Below are positions 9,495-18,305 of a stretch of 49,791 nt of DNA, one piece after another. The stretch comes from Bacteroidaceae bacterium (GTDB lineage: Bacteria; Bacteroidota; Bacteroidia; Bacteroidales; Bacteroidaceae), in assembly GCA_017555845.1 (NCBI GenBank), contig JAFZFO010000034.1, forward strand, positions 1-49,791, given 5' to 3'. Within the stretch, counting starts at the first letter, position 1. Each line of letters begins with the position of its first letter. A model generated the notes under the pieces. It was not told the DNA's origin, ran no database searches, and saw only the letters and a program-made list of their open reading frames with translations. The position numbers and the translations under genes were made by a program.

Positions 9495-10271
9495 ATGTCA
9501 ACAATAATATACCCATCCCCAATATTCGGCCCCGTAAAAAGCCGTAGGCTCGGTGTTTCATTAGGCATAAACCTGTTGCCTGCAGACGGCAAGGTATGCA
9601 CATTCGACTGCATATACTGCGAATGTGGCCTCAATGCTACAAGGAGAGCGAAAAGACCATTGCCCACACGTGAGGAGGTTGCCGGCGCGCTTGAGAAGAA
9701 ACTGATTGAGATGGGAGACAGCGGCGTCCTGCCCGATGTCCTTACCTTTGCCGGCAATGGAGAACCGACAATACACCCACATTTCAGCGAAATCATTGAT
9801 GACACGATACGTTTGCGCGACAGATTATGCCCGGGAGCAAAAGTAAGCGTGCTTACCAATGCCACACTGATAACACGTGACAATGTATTCGAGGCGCTCA
9901 AGAGAGTTGATAACAATATTCTCAAGCTTGATACAACCAACCTCGACTATATCGCGACCGTAGACCGCCCATCGGGCAAATACGACCTGGATGCAATCAT
10001 CGGACGTATGAAGGCCTTTGAAGGAGGCGCCGTAATACAGACAATGTTCATGAAAGGCGAGGTGGACGGAAAGGATGTCAACAACACCGGCGACAACTAT
10101 GTATTGCCATGGATAGCAGCAGTAAAGGAGATTGCACCACGCGAGGTAATGATATACACCATTGACCGCGAGACACCCGTAAGCGGCCTGCAGAAAGCCT
10201 CACACGAAGAACTTGACAGGATTGTGGAGTTGCTCGCAGAAGAGGGCATCAAAGCCACTGCATCATACTGA
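9495..10271 (+). CDS. Radical SAM protein (COG0731-like)
   Basis: Radical S-adenosylmethionine enzyme of 258 residues. The 4Fe-4S-binding cysteines are Cys35, Cys39 and Cys42 in CTFDCIYC, followed by a TIM-barrel core with AGNGEPT, the SAM-contacting region, and VLTNATL. The opening IIYPSPIFGPVKSRRLG is characteristic of a family related to TYW1-type wyosine synthases, whose bacterial members have no firm function. Lower sequence similarity makes a tRNA substrate only a guess. The ATG is preceded by AAAGGA, one of the few clear ribosome-binding sites here. It ends the argS run and converges on the YqaA-like gene with 13 bases between the stops. Confidence 0.9.
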   Translation: MSTIIYPSPIFGPVKSRRLGVSLGINLLPADGKVCTFDCIYCECGLNATRRAKRPLPTREEVAGALEKKLIEMGDSGVLPDVLTFAGNGEPTIHPHFSEIIDDTIRLRDRLCPGAKVSVLTNATLITRDNVFEALKRVDNNILKLDTTNLDYIATVDRPSGKYDLDAIIGRMKAFEGGAVIQTMFMKGEVDGKDVNNTGDNYVLPWIAAVKEIAPREVMIYTIDRETPVSGLQKASHEELDRIVELLAEEGIKATASY

Positions 10272-10284
10272 AAGGGCGTATAGA

Positions 10285-10749
10285 TCAGAACAGATTGGAG
10301 ATGCCGTAAAAAGATGCGGCAATGAAGGCGTATCTGAGGAACTTGCCCAAGGCCATGACTGCAATTACCCTGTATTTGTTCACACGCATGATGCCTAAAA
10401 CAAGCAGAAGCACCTCGCCGATAGCCGGCACAAAGGAGAGGGCTGCTGTCCAGTAACCATACTTTTGTATTAGCCTGTCGGCACGTTTCATGCGTCTGTC
10501 GGGAATTCTGAAAAGCCACTGCACGGTATCCTTGTTCGTCAGATATCCAAGCATGAAGCACGTTATGCCACCCAGTGTATTTCCCAACGTGGCAACTACC
10601 GTCAGCCACACGGCACTCAAGCCCAAGCCAAGGAAGAACAGCAGCAGTACCTCGCTTGCGATGGGAATGATTGAGCCCGAGAGGAATGCCAATACTCCCA
10701 TTCCCCAGTACCCGTAATCCTTGAAGAAATCTATCAGCGCATCAACCAT
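10285..10749 (-). CDS. YqaA/DedA family small membrane protein
   Basis: Integral membrane protein of 154 residues of the SNARE-associated/DedA superfamily, closest in layout to the short YqaA type. It has the hydrophobic segment FLSGSIIPIASEVLLLFFLGLG with the conserved Pro-x-x-Ser-Glu core, a Gly-rich GNTLGGITCFMLGYL helix, the basic IPDRRMKRADRLIQKYG amphipathic stretch, then SFVPAIGEVLLLVLGIMR. DedA proteins act in lipid transport or undecaprenyl-phosphate recycling, whereas the function of the YqaA branch is unknown. Its ATG lies 16 bases inside the 3' end of the upstream membrane-protein gene, so translation is coupled. Confidence 0.88.
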   Translation of the reverse strand: MVDALIDFFKDYGYWGMGVLAFLSGSIIPIASEVLLLFFLGLGLSAVWLTVVATLGNTLGGITCFMLGYLTNKDTVQWLFRIPDRRMKRADRLIQKYGYWTAALSFVPAIGEVLLLVLGIMRVNKYRVIAVMALGKFLRYAFIAASFYGISNLF

Positions 10750-11693
10750 AGTGGATATGTTGCTATTGCCAATATAACTGCATTGATCAAGACAAAATAG
10801 ACATTTGACAACTTAGTCTCCTTCTTCGCAAAAAGATATGAAGCCAATATAGCGACAAATGGAAGCTGGCAAACATAGAAAAGCCCGGCCGCACCATCTA
10901 TCACACATGAGAGCAACAGCAGATAGATGTCTGCAACAATCACGAACGACAAGCGGCGTCGCAACAATGGCTTTGCCGGCGATGTGCTTCCAACAAATGT
11001 AAAGATGCCAGGCAACAGCACCAACAGAACAAAGGCAAGCAACAGAATGTTCAGGACCGAGAACCCCGGCAATGCCACGACAAACAGTCCAGAGACACCA
11101 TTTGTCAACGGTTCCATAAGAGCATTCACATCAGGGAAGACATAAGCCGTTCCCATTATAAGCCAGAATGGAGTTGCCAATCCCAAAACAGAAGCCGCCA
11201 ATCCCCTTGCCGAGAACACGTTGGCCATTGAGAAGAACAACAGGTAAAGCGGTATGAAATAGAGCGAAAGCGGTGTTATGAAGGATTGTACTCCCAACAA
11301 CAGAAAGGCGGTAAAGAGCGGTCCTACCGGATCCGCACTATATTGACAGAAGAAGAGCAATATGATGGAAACCATGAACAGCAATGCAGAAAGCGCTGTT
11401 ACAGGATTTCCATTGATGAATGTTGAAAGAGCGACAAGCCACATATAGAGCGCACCCTTCCACTTCACTTCGCGGTCAAAGAATGTCTGTCGCGACAACA
11501 GCACCGCCGCAAGGACATAGAAAAGTACAGACACTGCACGTGATGCCAGACCGCCCATAAAGGCCGGAACATCGGGCTGCGCAAAAGATGCTGGAGACTC
11601 CGGCAGCCAATGGGCTGCCCAAATAACCAACATCGACAGTACAAACAGTACCGTCGATGTATATCTGCCCGAAGCGAAACTGCCCTGTAGCAT
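10734..11693 (-). CDS. Hypothetical polytopic membrane protein downstream of purD
   Basis: Unrecognised inner-membrane protein of 319 residues with eight to ten hydrophobic helices and few charged loops (for example LLRRRLSFVIV and LFAKKETKLSNV). The open frame runs upstream into purD, but that extension is a shadow of purD. The ATG at 11693 (MLQGSFASGRYTST) lies 4 bases after the purD stop and just before the first membrane helix, so I choose it. Similar membrane proteins of about 310 residues sit next to purD in other Bacteroidetes (DUF6427-type is a possibility from memory). No catalytic motif is visible. It is coupled to purD upstream and the YqaA-like gene downstream. Confidence 0.8.
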   Translation of the reverse strand: MLQGSFASGRYTSTVLFVLSMLVIWAAHWLPESPASFAQPDVPAFMGGLASRAVSVLFYVLAAVLLSRQTFFDREVKWKGALYMWLVALSTFINGNPVTALSALLFMVSIILLFFCQYSADPVGPLFTAFLLLGVQSFITPLSLYFIPLYLLFFSMANVFSARGLAASVLGLATPFWLIMGTAYVFPDVNALMEPLTNGVSGLFVVALPGFSVLNILLLAFVLLVLLPGIFTFVGSTSPAKPLLRRRLSFVIVADIYLLLLSCVIDGAAGLFYVCQLPFVAILASYLFAKKETKLSNVYFVLINAVILAIATYPLWLMR

Positions 11694-11697
11694 CTTC

Positions 11698-12966
11698 TTA
11701 CAAGTCAAAACCGATATCGCTTCTGAAATATTTCTTCTCGTATCTGATGGCGTTTGCCGAACGGAAAGAGCGCTCAAGAGCCTCCTCGCGTGTAGCACCA
11801 TAAGAAACAGCTGCAATGACACGGCCACCGGCTGTAACCACCTTGCCATCCTTCTCGGTTGTACCGGCATGGAACAGGATACTATCCTTAACATCCTCAA
11901 AACCGGTCATCTCAAAGCCCTTGTCATAGTGTTCGGGATAACCGCCAGAAACAAGCATCACGCACACAGCATTGCGCTCGTCAAACTCAACGGTTGTACC
12001 GGCAAGCGTTCCCTCGCCCACCTTTTCAAAGAGTTCAACGATATCGCTCTTGAGGCGCAGCATCACAGACTCTGTCTCAGGGTCGCCCATACGTACATTA
12101 TACTCAATTACCATTGGCTCGCCCTCAACGTTAATAAGACCGAAGAAGATGAAACCCTTATAGAGAAGATTATCCTTTACAAGACCGTCAACTGTAGGCT
12201 TGATGATTCTCTCCTCGACCTTCTTCATCCACTCCTTTGTCGCAAATGGAACCGGAGAGATAGAACCCATACCACCGGTATTCAGACCTGTATTGCCCTC
12301 ACCGATGCGCTTGTAGTCCTTTGCCTCGGGCAGGATAACATAATCCTTGCCGTCTGTGAGCACGAACACCGAGCACTCGATTCCATCAAGGAACTCCTCA
12401 ATCACTACAGTAGCCGATGAATCGCCGAACATACCGTCAAGCATCTCATCGAGACTGCTCTTTGCCTCCTCCAATGTAGGGAGAATGAGTACACCCTTAC
12501 CGGCACACAAGCCATCGGCCTTGAGTACATAAGGAGCCTTCAAGCCCTCGAGGAAACGGTAAGCCTCCTCTTTCTCAGCCGCAGTGAAAGCCTTGTATGC
12601 AGCAGTTGGGATATTGTGACGCTGCATGAACTCCTTAGCAAAATTCTTGCTGCCCTCAAGCTCGGCAGCAGCCTTTGTGGGGCCAATCACCGCAATATTC
12701 TTGAGTCTCTCATCGGCTGCAAAATAGTCATATACACCCTTTACCAGTGGATCCTCGGGACCAACAACAACCATTGATACGTTGTTTGCAAGAACGAACT
12801 CGGCAATGGCATCGAAATCGCACACTGCAATGTTAACATTCTCGCCCACCTCCTTGGTGCCGGCATTACCCGGAGCGATGTACAACTTTTCAACTTTAGG
12901 ACTTTGAGCAATCTTCCAAGCGAGAGCGTGCTCACGGCCACCGCTACCCAAAAGCAATATATTCAT
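11698..12966 (-). CDS. purD: Phosphoribosylamine-glycine ligase (GARS)
   Basis: Cytoplasmic ATP-grasp enzyme of de novo purine synthesis that joins glycine to 5-phosphoribosylamine to give GAR. The 422 residues match a monofunctional PurD. The N-terminal domain begins [19 protein letters not shown]. The family signature RMGDPETE sits near 292-299, with the ATP-grasp core containing [12 protein letters not shown] and the GNTGGMG-like [15 protein letters not shown]. The C-terminal domain has [16 protein letters not shown]. The ATG follows the THUMP methyltransferase by 35 bases. A membrane-protein gene starts 4 bases after its stop, so the three downstream genes probably share its transcript. 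Confidence 0.98.
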   Translation of the reverse strand: MNILLLGSGGREHALAWKIAQSPKVEKLYIAPGNAGTKEVGENVNIAVCDFDAIAEFVLANNVSMVVVGPEDPLVKGVYDYFAADERLKNIAVIGPTKAAAELEGSKNFAKEFMQRHNIPTAAYKAFTAAEKEEAYRFLEGLKAPYVLKADGLCAGKGVLILPTLEEAKSSLDEMLDGMFGDSSATVVIEEFLDGIECSVFVLTDGKDYVILPEAKDYKRIGEGNTGLNTGGMGSISPVPFATKEWMKKVEERIIKPTVDGLVKDNLLYKGFIFFGLINVEGEPMVIEYNVRMGDPETESVMLRLKSDIVELFEKVGEGTLAGTTVEFDERNAVCVMLVSGGYPEHYDKGFEMTGFEDVKDSILFHAGTTEKDGKVVTAGGRVIAAVSYGATREEALERSFRSANAIRYEKKYFRSDIGFDL

Positions 12967-13001
12967 AGTATTATTTCAACTTTAAACCGTTAATCAAATT
13001 A

Positions 13002-14723
13002 TCATTTATCGTTTCTCTTGCCGCCACGCAATGGTTTGAAACCATTCTTGTATGGAGCCTGACGCTTGCCATCGCCCTTGCGGTCAAATGGTTTGCGACC
13101 CTCAAAACCACCCTTGCCAGCAAACTTGCCGCCCTCACGACCTTCGCGTGGAGCACGACGGTCATCACGGCGTTCACGGCCCTCGCGTGATGCAAAGCGG
13201 TCGTCACGGCGCTCACCACGTGGAGTGCGACGGTCATCGCGACGTTCGCCACGGCCTTCACGTGATGCAGAACGATCGTCACGACGTTCACCGCGTGGAG
13301 CACGGCGGTCGTCACGTGGAGCAAAGCCTTCGCGGCGCTCTGTTCTTTCGCCATCACCCTCACCACGCTCCCTGCGTGCCGGTTTTCTGCGAGCTTTGCT
13401 GAAGTATGCCTCGAGCTCGCGACGACGGCGCATTGACTCATCATCAATCTCGCTTGAGTAGTTGGCATCATTGTTCACGCTCTTCGCCTTACGCTCTGGG
13501 CGTGTCTCGCCATCCAGACCTGTAAGGCGTGACTGGCGCTTGAGTGGAGAGAAATCCTTCTTGAGTTCGTTGCCCTCGCCACGGAAACCCTTGTACTTGC
13601 CCTGGAACAGCTCATACTTGCGGAATTCGCAGTCCAGATCACCGTTATAGAGAGGAACACGTGCCGAAGCCTTGAGACCGATCTGGTCAAAGCAGTCGTA
13701 GTTATTACTGATTACCCAAGCCACGTTGCCCTGGAATGCATGCTTCAGACGGGCACCGAGATCCTTATAGACCTGCAGGAGCTTCTCTGGAACAAGACGC
13801 TCGCCATAAGGTGGGTTGACAATCATTATTGCAGGTTCTGAATGCTCTTCGAAGTCCTTGATGTCACGGCACTCGATCTCAATGCAGTCGCCCATCATCG
13901 CCGACTTCACGTTGCGGCGTGCGCATGCCACCATGCGGCCATCAACGTCATAGCCATAGATCTTATGCTTGAATTCACGCTCGGCAGAGTCATCCTCATA
14001 GATTGACTTGAAGAGCGCACTGTCATAATCCTTCCACTTCTCAAAGGCATAACCCTGACGGAACACGCCGGGGGCGATGTTGCGTGCGATGAGCGCAGCC
14101 TCGATGGGGAGTGTACCCGAACCACACATAGGGTCAATGAAATCACACTCGCCATGCCAGTTTGTAAGCATGATCATACCGGCAGCAAGCACCTCGTTGA
14201 TTGGCGCACGGCCTGTCTCAACGCGGTAGCCACGGCGGTGCAGAGACTCGCCCGAGCTATCCAATGCAAGTGTACAATCCTCGCCGGCAATGTGTATGTG
14301 GAATACGAGATCTGGGTTATTGAGGCGCACCGATGGACGCTCGCCATACTTCTCGTTGAAGTAATCGGCAATGGCATCCTTCACACGGTAAGCCACGAAT
14401 TTGGAATGACGGAAAACCTCGCTGTATACAACTGAATCCACCGAGAAGGTAGAAGTTGTATCGAGATACTGTTCCCAATCGAAAGCCTTTACCGCCTCAT
14501 ATACCTCATCGGCATTAGAAGCCTTGAAATGGAGGAAAGGTTTCAATATACGCACAGCTGTTCTCAAGTGGAAATTCGCCTTGTACATCATCGCCTTGTC
14601 ACCTGTAAAAGAGACCATACGACGACCAATCTGCACATCATTTGCACCCAATGCAACCAACTCTTTTGCCAAGACCTCTTCCAAACCCTGGAAGGTCTTT
14701 GCTATCATTTCAAATTCACCCAT
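13002..14723 (-). CDS. THUMP-domain RNA methyltransferase with repetitive charged tail
   Basis: SAM-dependent 23S rRNA guanine-N2 methyltransferase-like protein of the RlmL N-domain/YpsC type. A THUMP RNA-binding domain covers about 45-160, followed by a Rossmann methyltransferase domain (about 160-385) with DPMCGSGTLPIEAALIARN as the SAM-binding region and the catalytic NPPYGERL near 303-310. The family is usually about 380-490 residues. The extra length comes from a hydrophilic tail from about 440 to 573 built from RRDDRRAPRGE- and RRDDRSASREG-like units, ending in GGKFAGKGGFEGRKPFDRKGD. The tail is expected to be disordered and to bind RNA. Exact target position unknown. Confidence 0.9.
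   Translation of the reverse strand: MGEFEMIAKTFQGLEEVLAKELVALGANDVQIGRRMVSFTGDKAMMYKANFHLRTAVRILKPFLHFKASNADEVYEAVKAFDWEQYLDTTSTFSVDSVVYSEVFRHSKFVAYRVKDAIADYFNEKYGERPSVRLNNPDLVFHIHIAGEDCTLALDSSGESLHRRGYRVETGRAPINEVLAAGMIMLTNWHGECDFIDPMCGSGTLPIEAALIARNIAPGVFRQGYAFEKWKDYDSALFKSIYEDDSAEREFKHKIYGYDVDGRMVACARRNVKSAMMGDCIEIECRDIKDFEEHSEPAIMIVNPPYGERLVPEKLLQVYKDLGARLKHAFQGNVAWVISNNYDCFDQIGLKASARVPLYNGDLDCEFRKYELFQGKYKGFRGEGNELKKDFSPLKRQSRLTGLDGETRPERKAKSVNNDANYSSEIDDESMRRRRELEAYFSKARRKPARRERGEGDGERTERREGFAPRDDRRAPRGERRDDRSASREGRGERRDDRRTPRGERRDDRFASREGRERRDDRRAPREGREGGKFAGKGGFEGRKPFDRKGDGKRQAPYKNGFKPLRGGKRNDK
13130..13325 (-). repeat. In-frame tandem repeat encoding an Arg/Asp/Glu/Gly tail
   Basis: Inside the methyltransferase gene, two alternating short units (RRDDRRAPRGE and RRDDRSASREGRGE) form a higher-order repeat of about 24-25 codons, present a little over twice. 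The DNA copies have diverged at third positions, and the period stays in frame, so selection acts on the protein. Long open frames on the opposite strand here are by-products of the repeat. Confidence 0.8.
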
Positions 14724-14807
14724 AATGTAAAAAAAATAATCTTTGGGATTCCCCTATAAATATTATGCAAAGGAACAAAAAAAAGCAATGCAAATCAATA
14801 AAAGGGG

Positions 14808-14838
14808 TTGATATTTGCATTTATTTGGGTTACATTTG
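14808..14838 (+). promoter_or_regulatory. Promoter of the lytic transglycosylase gene
   Basis: A TTG at 14808-14810 and TACATTTG at 14831-14838 are separated by 20 bases, a full match to the Bacteroidetes sigma-ABfr-type promoter (-33 TTG, -7 TAnnTTTG). The ATG follows 30 bases later. Confidence 0.7.
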
Positions 14839-14868
14839 CGTTCCCATTTTTAAACCCAGACACAAACA

Positions 14869-15846
14869 ATGAAATACAAAGCCCGAATCACATCACTCAT
14901 GATATTTGCCGCACTTGTATGCTGTACGATCTTCCTGTCGAGCAACAAGATGCAGGAGGCGCAGGACAACTGCAATACAGAACGCCGGTTCCCCGACATT
15001 TTCCCTCCCGAAATACCCACAAGCATAATATTTGCCGGCGACACAATAGACCTCACCTTGCAGGACCGCCGCGAGCGTATGGACAAGGAGATGCTTTCCT
15101 TCACATACTCACACATAAACACAATGCTCATCATCAAGCGTGCAAACCGTCTGTTCCCCGTTGTAGAGCCAATACTGAAGGAGTGCGGCGTTCCCGACGA
15201 CTTCAAATACCTGATGATAATAGAGAGCAACGGTGACCCCGAAGCCTTCTCTCCATCAAAGGCAGGCGGCCTGTGGCAGTTCCTTGAGAAGACCGGCAGG
15301 GAATATGGCCTTGAAGTGACCGAAGAGATTGACGAGCGCTACCACACCGAGAAGGCGACACGTGCAGCCTGCGAATACCTCAAGGGGTCGTACGAGCTGT
15401 TCGGCGACTGGCTCACCGTAGCCGCAAGCTACAACACCGGCCGCACCAACGTGACAAAGCGCAGGGAGAGGCAGAAGGAAGAGCATGCCATCAACCTCGT
15501 ACTGCCCGACGAGACATCGCGTTACATATTCCGCCTCATGGCCGTGAAGACAATCTTTGAGAACCCTGCCAGATATGGTTTCAGATTGCGCAGCAGCGAC
15601 CTCTACCCTGTCATCCCCATTGAACGCGAGGTAATGGCAAGCGGAGCAACAATAGACTGGGCTGATTTTGCAAAGAAACACGGGCTCACATTCATGCAGC
15701 TGCGCGAAGCGAACCATTGGATAAGAAGGACCACCCTGAACAACAAGACAGGCAAGAAGTACAAGGTGCAGATTCCCGACAGGAACGCACTGCGCTACAA
15801 CCCTGCAGAAACGAAAGCACACAATCCAAACTGGATAGCAGAATAA
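14869..15846 (+). CDS. MltD-like lytic transglycosylase with LysM-like C-terminus
   Basis: Envelope peptidoglycan lytic transglycosylase of 325 residues. An N-terminal hydrophobic segment (about 8-24, SLMIFAALVCCTIFLSS) serves as a signal or membrane anchor. The SLT family-1 domain spans about 90-230, with the catalytic Glu near 120 in IIESNGDPEAFSPSKAGGLWQF and the later AAACEYLKG-like and ASYNTG motifs (here RAACEYLKGSYE and AASYNTGRTN). The C-terminus (about 270-310, FAKKHGLTFMQLREANHW) looks like one LysM peptidoglycan-binding motif. It has its own promoter and a perfect bidirectional terminator. A role in cell-wall turnover follows from the family. Confidence 0.92.
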   Translation: MKYKARITSLMIFAALVCCTIFLSSNKMQEAQDNCNTERRFPDIFPPEIPTSIIFAGDTIDLTLQDRRERMDKEMLSFTYSHINTMLIIKRANRLFPVVEPILKECGVPDDFKYLMIIESNGDPEAFSPSKAGGLWQFLEKTGREYGLEVTEEIDERYHTEKATRAACEYLKGSYELFGDWLTVAASYNTGRTNVTKRRERQKEEHAINLVLPDETSRYIFRLMAVKTIFENPARYGFRLRSSDLYPVIPIEREVMASGATIDWADFAKKHGLTFMQLREANHWIRRTTLNNKTGKKYKVQIPDRNALRYNPAETKAHNPNWIAE

Positions 15847-15848
15847 CA

Positions 15849-15879
15849 AAAATGCTCCTGCCGACGGCAGGAGCATTTT
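15849..15879. terminator. Bidirectional terminator between transglycosylase and rubrerythrin
   Basis: A perfect 14-bp stem (15849-15862 with 15866-15879, loop GAC) with A/T runs at both ends lies between convergent genes, 3 bases past the transglycosylase stop. It can end both transcripts. Confidence 0.9.
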
Positions 15880-15901
15880 ATGTTTATTGAACGCCTTATA
15901 A

Positions 15902-16441
15902 TCAATAGTTCTCAGGCTTCAACTGGAAGTATGCCTTTGGATGTGCACATACAGGGCAGATCTCAGGAGCCATCTTGCCAATGTGCAAGTGACCACAGTT
16001 GCGGCACTGCCAGATGCAGTCCTTGTCGCGGCTGAATACAAGACCATTCTGCACGTTCTCGAGCAACTTCTTGTAACGGTCCTCGTGTACCTTCTCAACC
16101 TTTGCTACAGCCTCGAACATTGCAGCAATCTCAACAAAGCCCTCCTCACGAGCCTCCTTTGCCATAGTTGGATACATATCGGTCCACTCATAGTTCTCAC
16201 CGGCAGCAGCATCTACCAGATTCTCGGCTGTACTGCCGATACCGTGTACAAGCTTGAACCACAATTTAGCGTGCTCCTTCTCCTGGTCTGCTGTCTCCTG
16301 GAAGATAGCGGCCATCTGCTCAAAGCCGTCCTTCTTTGCCTTGCTTGCATAGTATGTATACTTGTTACGTGCCTGACTCTCACCCGCAAAAGCTGCCCAA
16401 AGGTTAGCTTCGGTCTTTGTTCCTTTCAATGATTTATCCAT
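15902..16441 (-). CDS. Rubrerythrin
   Basis: Cytoplasmic non-haem di-iron peroxidase of 179 residues that reduces hydrogen peroxide in anaerobes. The N-terminal four-helix ferritin-like domain has the iron ligands in [12 protein letters not shown] (Glu21), [13 protein letters not shown] (ExxH) and the second pair in [13 protein letters not shown] and [15 protein letters not shown]-terminal rubredoxin-like domain carries the four Cys as CRNCG and CPVC. Both domains are complete and the length is typical. The gene is flanked by strong terminators on both sides, so it is transcribed alone, as expected for an oxidative-stress gene in an obligate anaerobe. Confidence 0.97.
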   Translation of the reverse strand: MDKSLKGTKTEANLWAAFAGESQARNKYTYYASKAKKDGFEQMAAIFQETADQEKEHAKLWFKLVHGIGSTAENLVDAAAGENYEWTDMYPTMAKEAREEGFVEIAAMFEAVAKVEKVHEDRYKKLLENVQNGLVFSRDKDCIWQCRNCGHLHIGKMAPEICPVCAHPKAYFQLKPENY

Positions 16442-16543
16442 AGTTGTTTTTTGTTAAAAATGTTAATGCGATTTTCTTCTGCAATTATCTTAATTTTATT
16501 CCAAATTGCAAAGACATTCCACCACTTTTTTTATTAAAAAAAC

Positions 16544-16584
16544 ATAATGGGCGCTCTCTTTGTTCAAAGGAGCGCCCATTATTA
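16544..16584 (-). terminator. Intrinsic terminator of the fumarase gene
   Basis: Arms 16544-16555 and 16571-16582 form a 12-bp perfect stem with an inner CTTTG/CAAAG extension. On the minus strand it is followed by GTTTTTTT, a textbook Rho-independent terminator placed 13 bases after the fumarase stop. Confidence 0.9.
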
Positions 16585-16596
16585 TTCTATTAAGAT

Positions 16597-18237
16597 TTAC
16601 TTGCAGCAGCAACGTGGCTTAATCTGCTTGAAGAAGTCATTACCCTTGTCATCAACGAGGATGAATGCAGGGAAGTCCTCAACCTCAATCTTCCAAATAG
16701 CCTCCATGCCGAGCTCGGGATACTCAACACACTCGATGCTCTTGATGTTGTTCTGCGCGAGGATAGCTGCAGGACCACCGATTGAACCAAGGTAGAAACC
16801 GCCATGTTTCTGGCAGGCGTCAGTTACCTGCTGGCTACGGTTACCCTTTGCAAGCATGATCATTGAACCGCCGTTCTCCTGGAACAGGTCAACGTATGAA
16901 TCCATACGGCCTGCTGTAGTTGGGCCCATAGAGCCACAAGGCATGCCGGCAGGAGTCTTTGCAGGACCAGCATAGTAGATTGGGTGATCCTTGATGTACT
17001 GTGGAAGACCCTCGCCACGGTCGATGCGCTCCTTGAGCTTTGCATGAGCGATATCACGGCCAACGATGATTGTACCGTTGAGTGAAAGGCGTGTAGCGAT
17101 AGGATACTGTGAAAGCTGAGCACAAACCTCCTTCATTGGACGGTTGAGATCAACACGTACAATCTCGCCCTCGCCTGCGTTGTGCAATGCCTCTGGGATA
17201 AGTGTTGCAGGCTGGTCATCGAGTTTCTCAATCCAAAGACCGTCCTTGTTGATCTTTGCCTTGATGTTACGGTCGGCAGAGCAGCTAACGCCCATACCTA
17301 CAGGACAGCTTGCGCCATGGCGTGGCAAACGTACAACGCGAATATCGTGTGCAAGGTACTTGCCACCGAACTGTGCGCCCAAACCGATGTTATGAGCCTC
17401 CTTGAGCAACTGCTCCTCGAGCTCGATGTCGCGGAATGCGCGGCCTGTCTCGTCGCCGGTTGTTGGCAGATCATCATAGTAGTGTGTTGAAGCGAGCTTC
17501 ACTGTGTGAAGGTTCTTCTCGGCCGATGTACCACCGATAACGAATGCGATGTGGTAAGGAGGGCAAGCGGCTGTACCCAAGCTCTTCATCTTCTCAACAA
17601 GGAATGGAACGAGAGTTGCAGGGTTCAAGAGAGCCTTTGTCTCCTGGTAGAGATATGTCTTGTTGGCAGAACCGCCACCCTTTGTAACCATGAGGAACTT
17701 GTACTCCATACCCTCGGTAGCCTCAATGTCAATCTGTGCAGGGAGGTTGCACTTTGTGTTTACCTCGTCGTACATGTTGAGTGGAGCGTTCTGGCTGTAG
17801 CGAAGATTCTCCTGTGTGTATGTATCGAATACACCGCGTGAGAGAGCCTCCTCATCGCAGAAACCGGTCCATACCTGCTGGCCCTTCTCGCCGTGGATGA
17901 TTGCTGTACCTGTATCCTGGCACAATGGGAGCTGACCCTTGCAAGCCACCTCGGCGTTGCGGAGGAATGTGAGTGCTACATACTTGTCGTTGTCGCTTGC
18001 CTCGGGATCGTTCAGAATCTTTGCAACCTGCTCGTTGTGAGCGCGGCGCAACATGAACGATACATCGCGGAATGCAGTGCGTGACAAGAGTGTCAAAGCC
18101 TCGGGAGTAACTTTAAGGATTGGTTTACCCTCAAACTCGCCCACTGACACACCCTCTTTTGTCAAGAGATAATACTCAGTTGTGTCCTTACCATGCTGAA
18201 ACATGTGGGCATACTTGAATTCAGGAATTGCTGCCAT
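16597..18237 (-). CDS. Class I fumarate hydratase (iron-sulfur)
   Basis: Oxygen-sensitive 4Fe-4S fumarase of 546 residues interconverting fumarate and malate, in Bacteroidales part of the reductive branch to succinate. The N-terminal alpha domain includes LCQDTGTA (first cluster Cys), [13 protein letters not shown]-like [14 protein letters not shown] and the [20 protein letters not shown] segment with further Cys. The C-terminal beta domain has [27 protein letters not shown]. Length and motif order match the single-chain FumA/FumB form. A GTG- or ATG-rich alternative start is not needed, as the ATG at 18237 gives a natural N-terminus. It has its own terminator. Genes alongside are unrelated. 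Confidence 0.96.
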   Translation of the reverse strand: MAAIPEFKYAHMFQHGKDTTEYYLLTKEGVSVGEFEGKPILKVTPEALTLLSRTAFRDVSFMLRRAHNEQVAKILNDPEASDNDKYVALTFLRNAEVACKGQLPLCQDTGTAIIHGEKGQQVWTGFCDEEALSRGVFDTYTQENLRYSQNAPLNMYDEVNTKCNLPAQIDIEATEGMEYKFLMVTKGGGSANKTYLYQETKALLNPATLVPFLVEKMKSLGTAACPPYHIAFVIGGTSAEKNLHTVKLASTHYYDDLPTTGDETGRAFRDIELEEQLLKEAHNIGLGAQFGGKYLAHDIRVVRLPRHGASCPVGMGVSCSADRNIKAKINKDGLWIEKLDDQPATLIPEALHNAGEGEIVRVDLNRPMKEVCAQLSQYPIATRLSLNGTIIVGRDIAHAKLKERIDRGEGLPQYIKDHPIYYAGPAKTPAGMPCGSMGPTTAGRMDSYVDLFQENGGSMIMLAKGNRSQQVTDACQKHGGFYLGSIGGPAAILAQNNIKSIECVEYPELGMEAIWKIEVEDFPAFILVDDKGNDFFKQIKPRCCCK

Positions 18238-18305
18238 AGTTTTTGTATGTTAATATGTTAAATGTTATTCGTATTGGTAATGAGCGGTGTCATTCAGAGT
18301 GTTGC

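Noticed and set aside
11694-11900. N-terminal extension of the membrane protein into purD
   Set aside because: The extension is purD read in another frame, and the ATG at 11693 gives a proper membrane-protein start.
13052-13461. Long open frames on the plus strand opposite the methyltransferase tail
   Set aside because: They arise from the in-frame repeat and its Arg-rich codons. They lack a leader, a ribosome-binding site and any known pattern.
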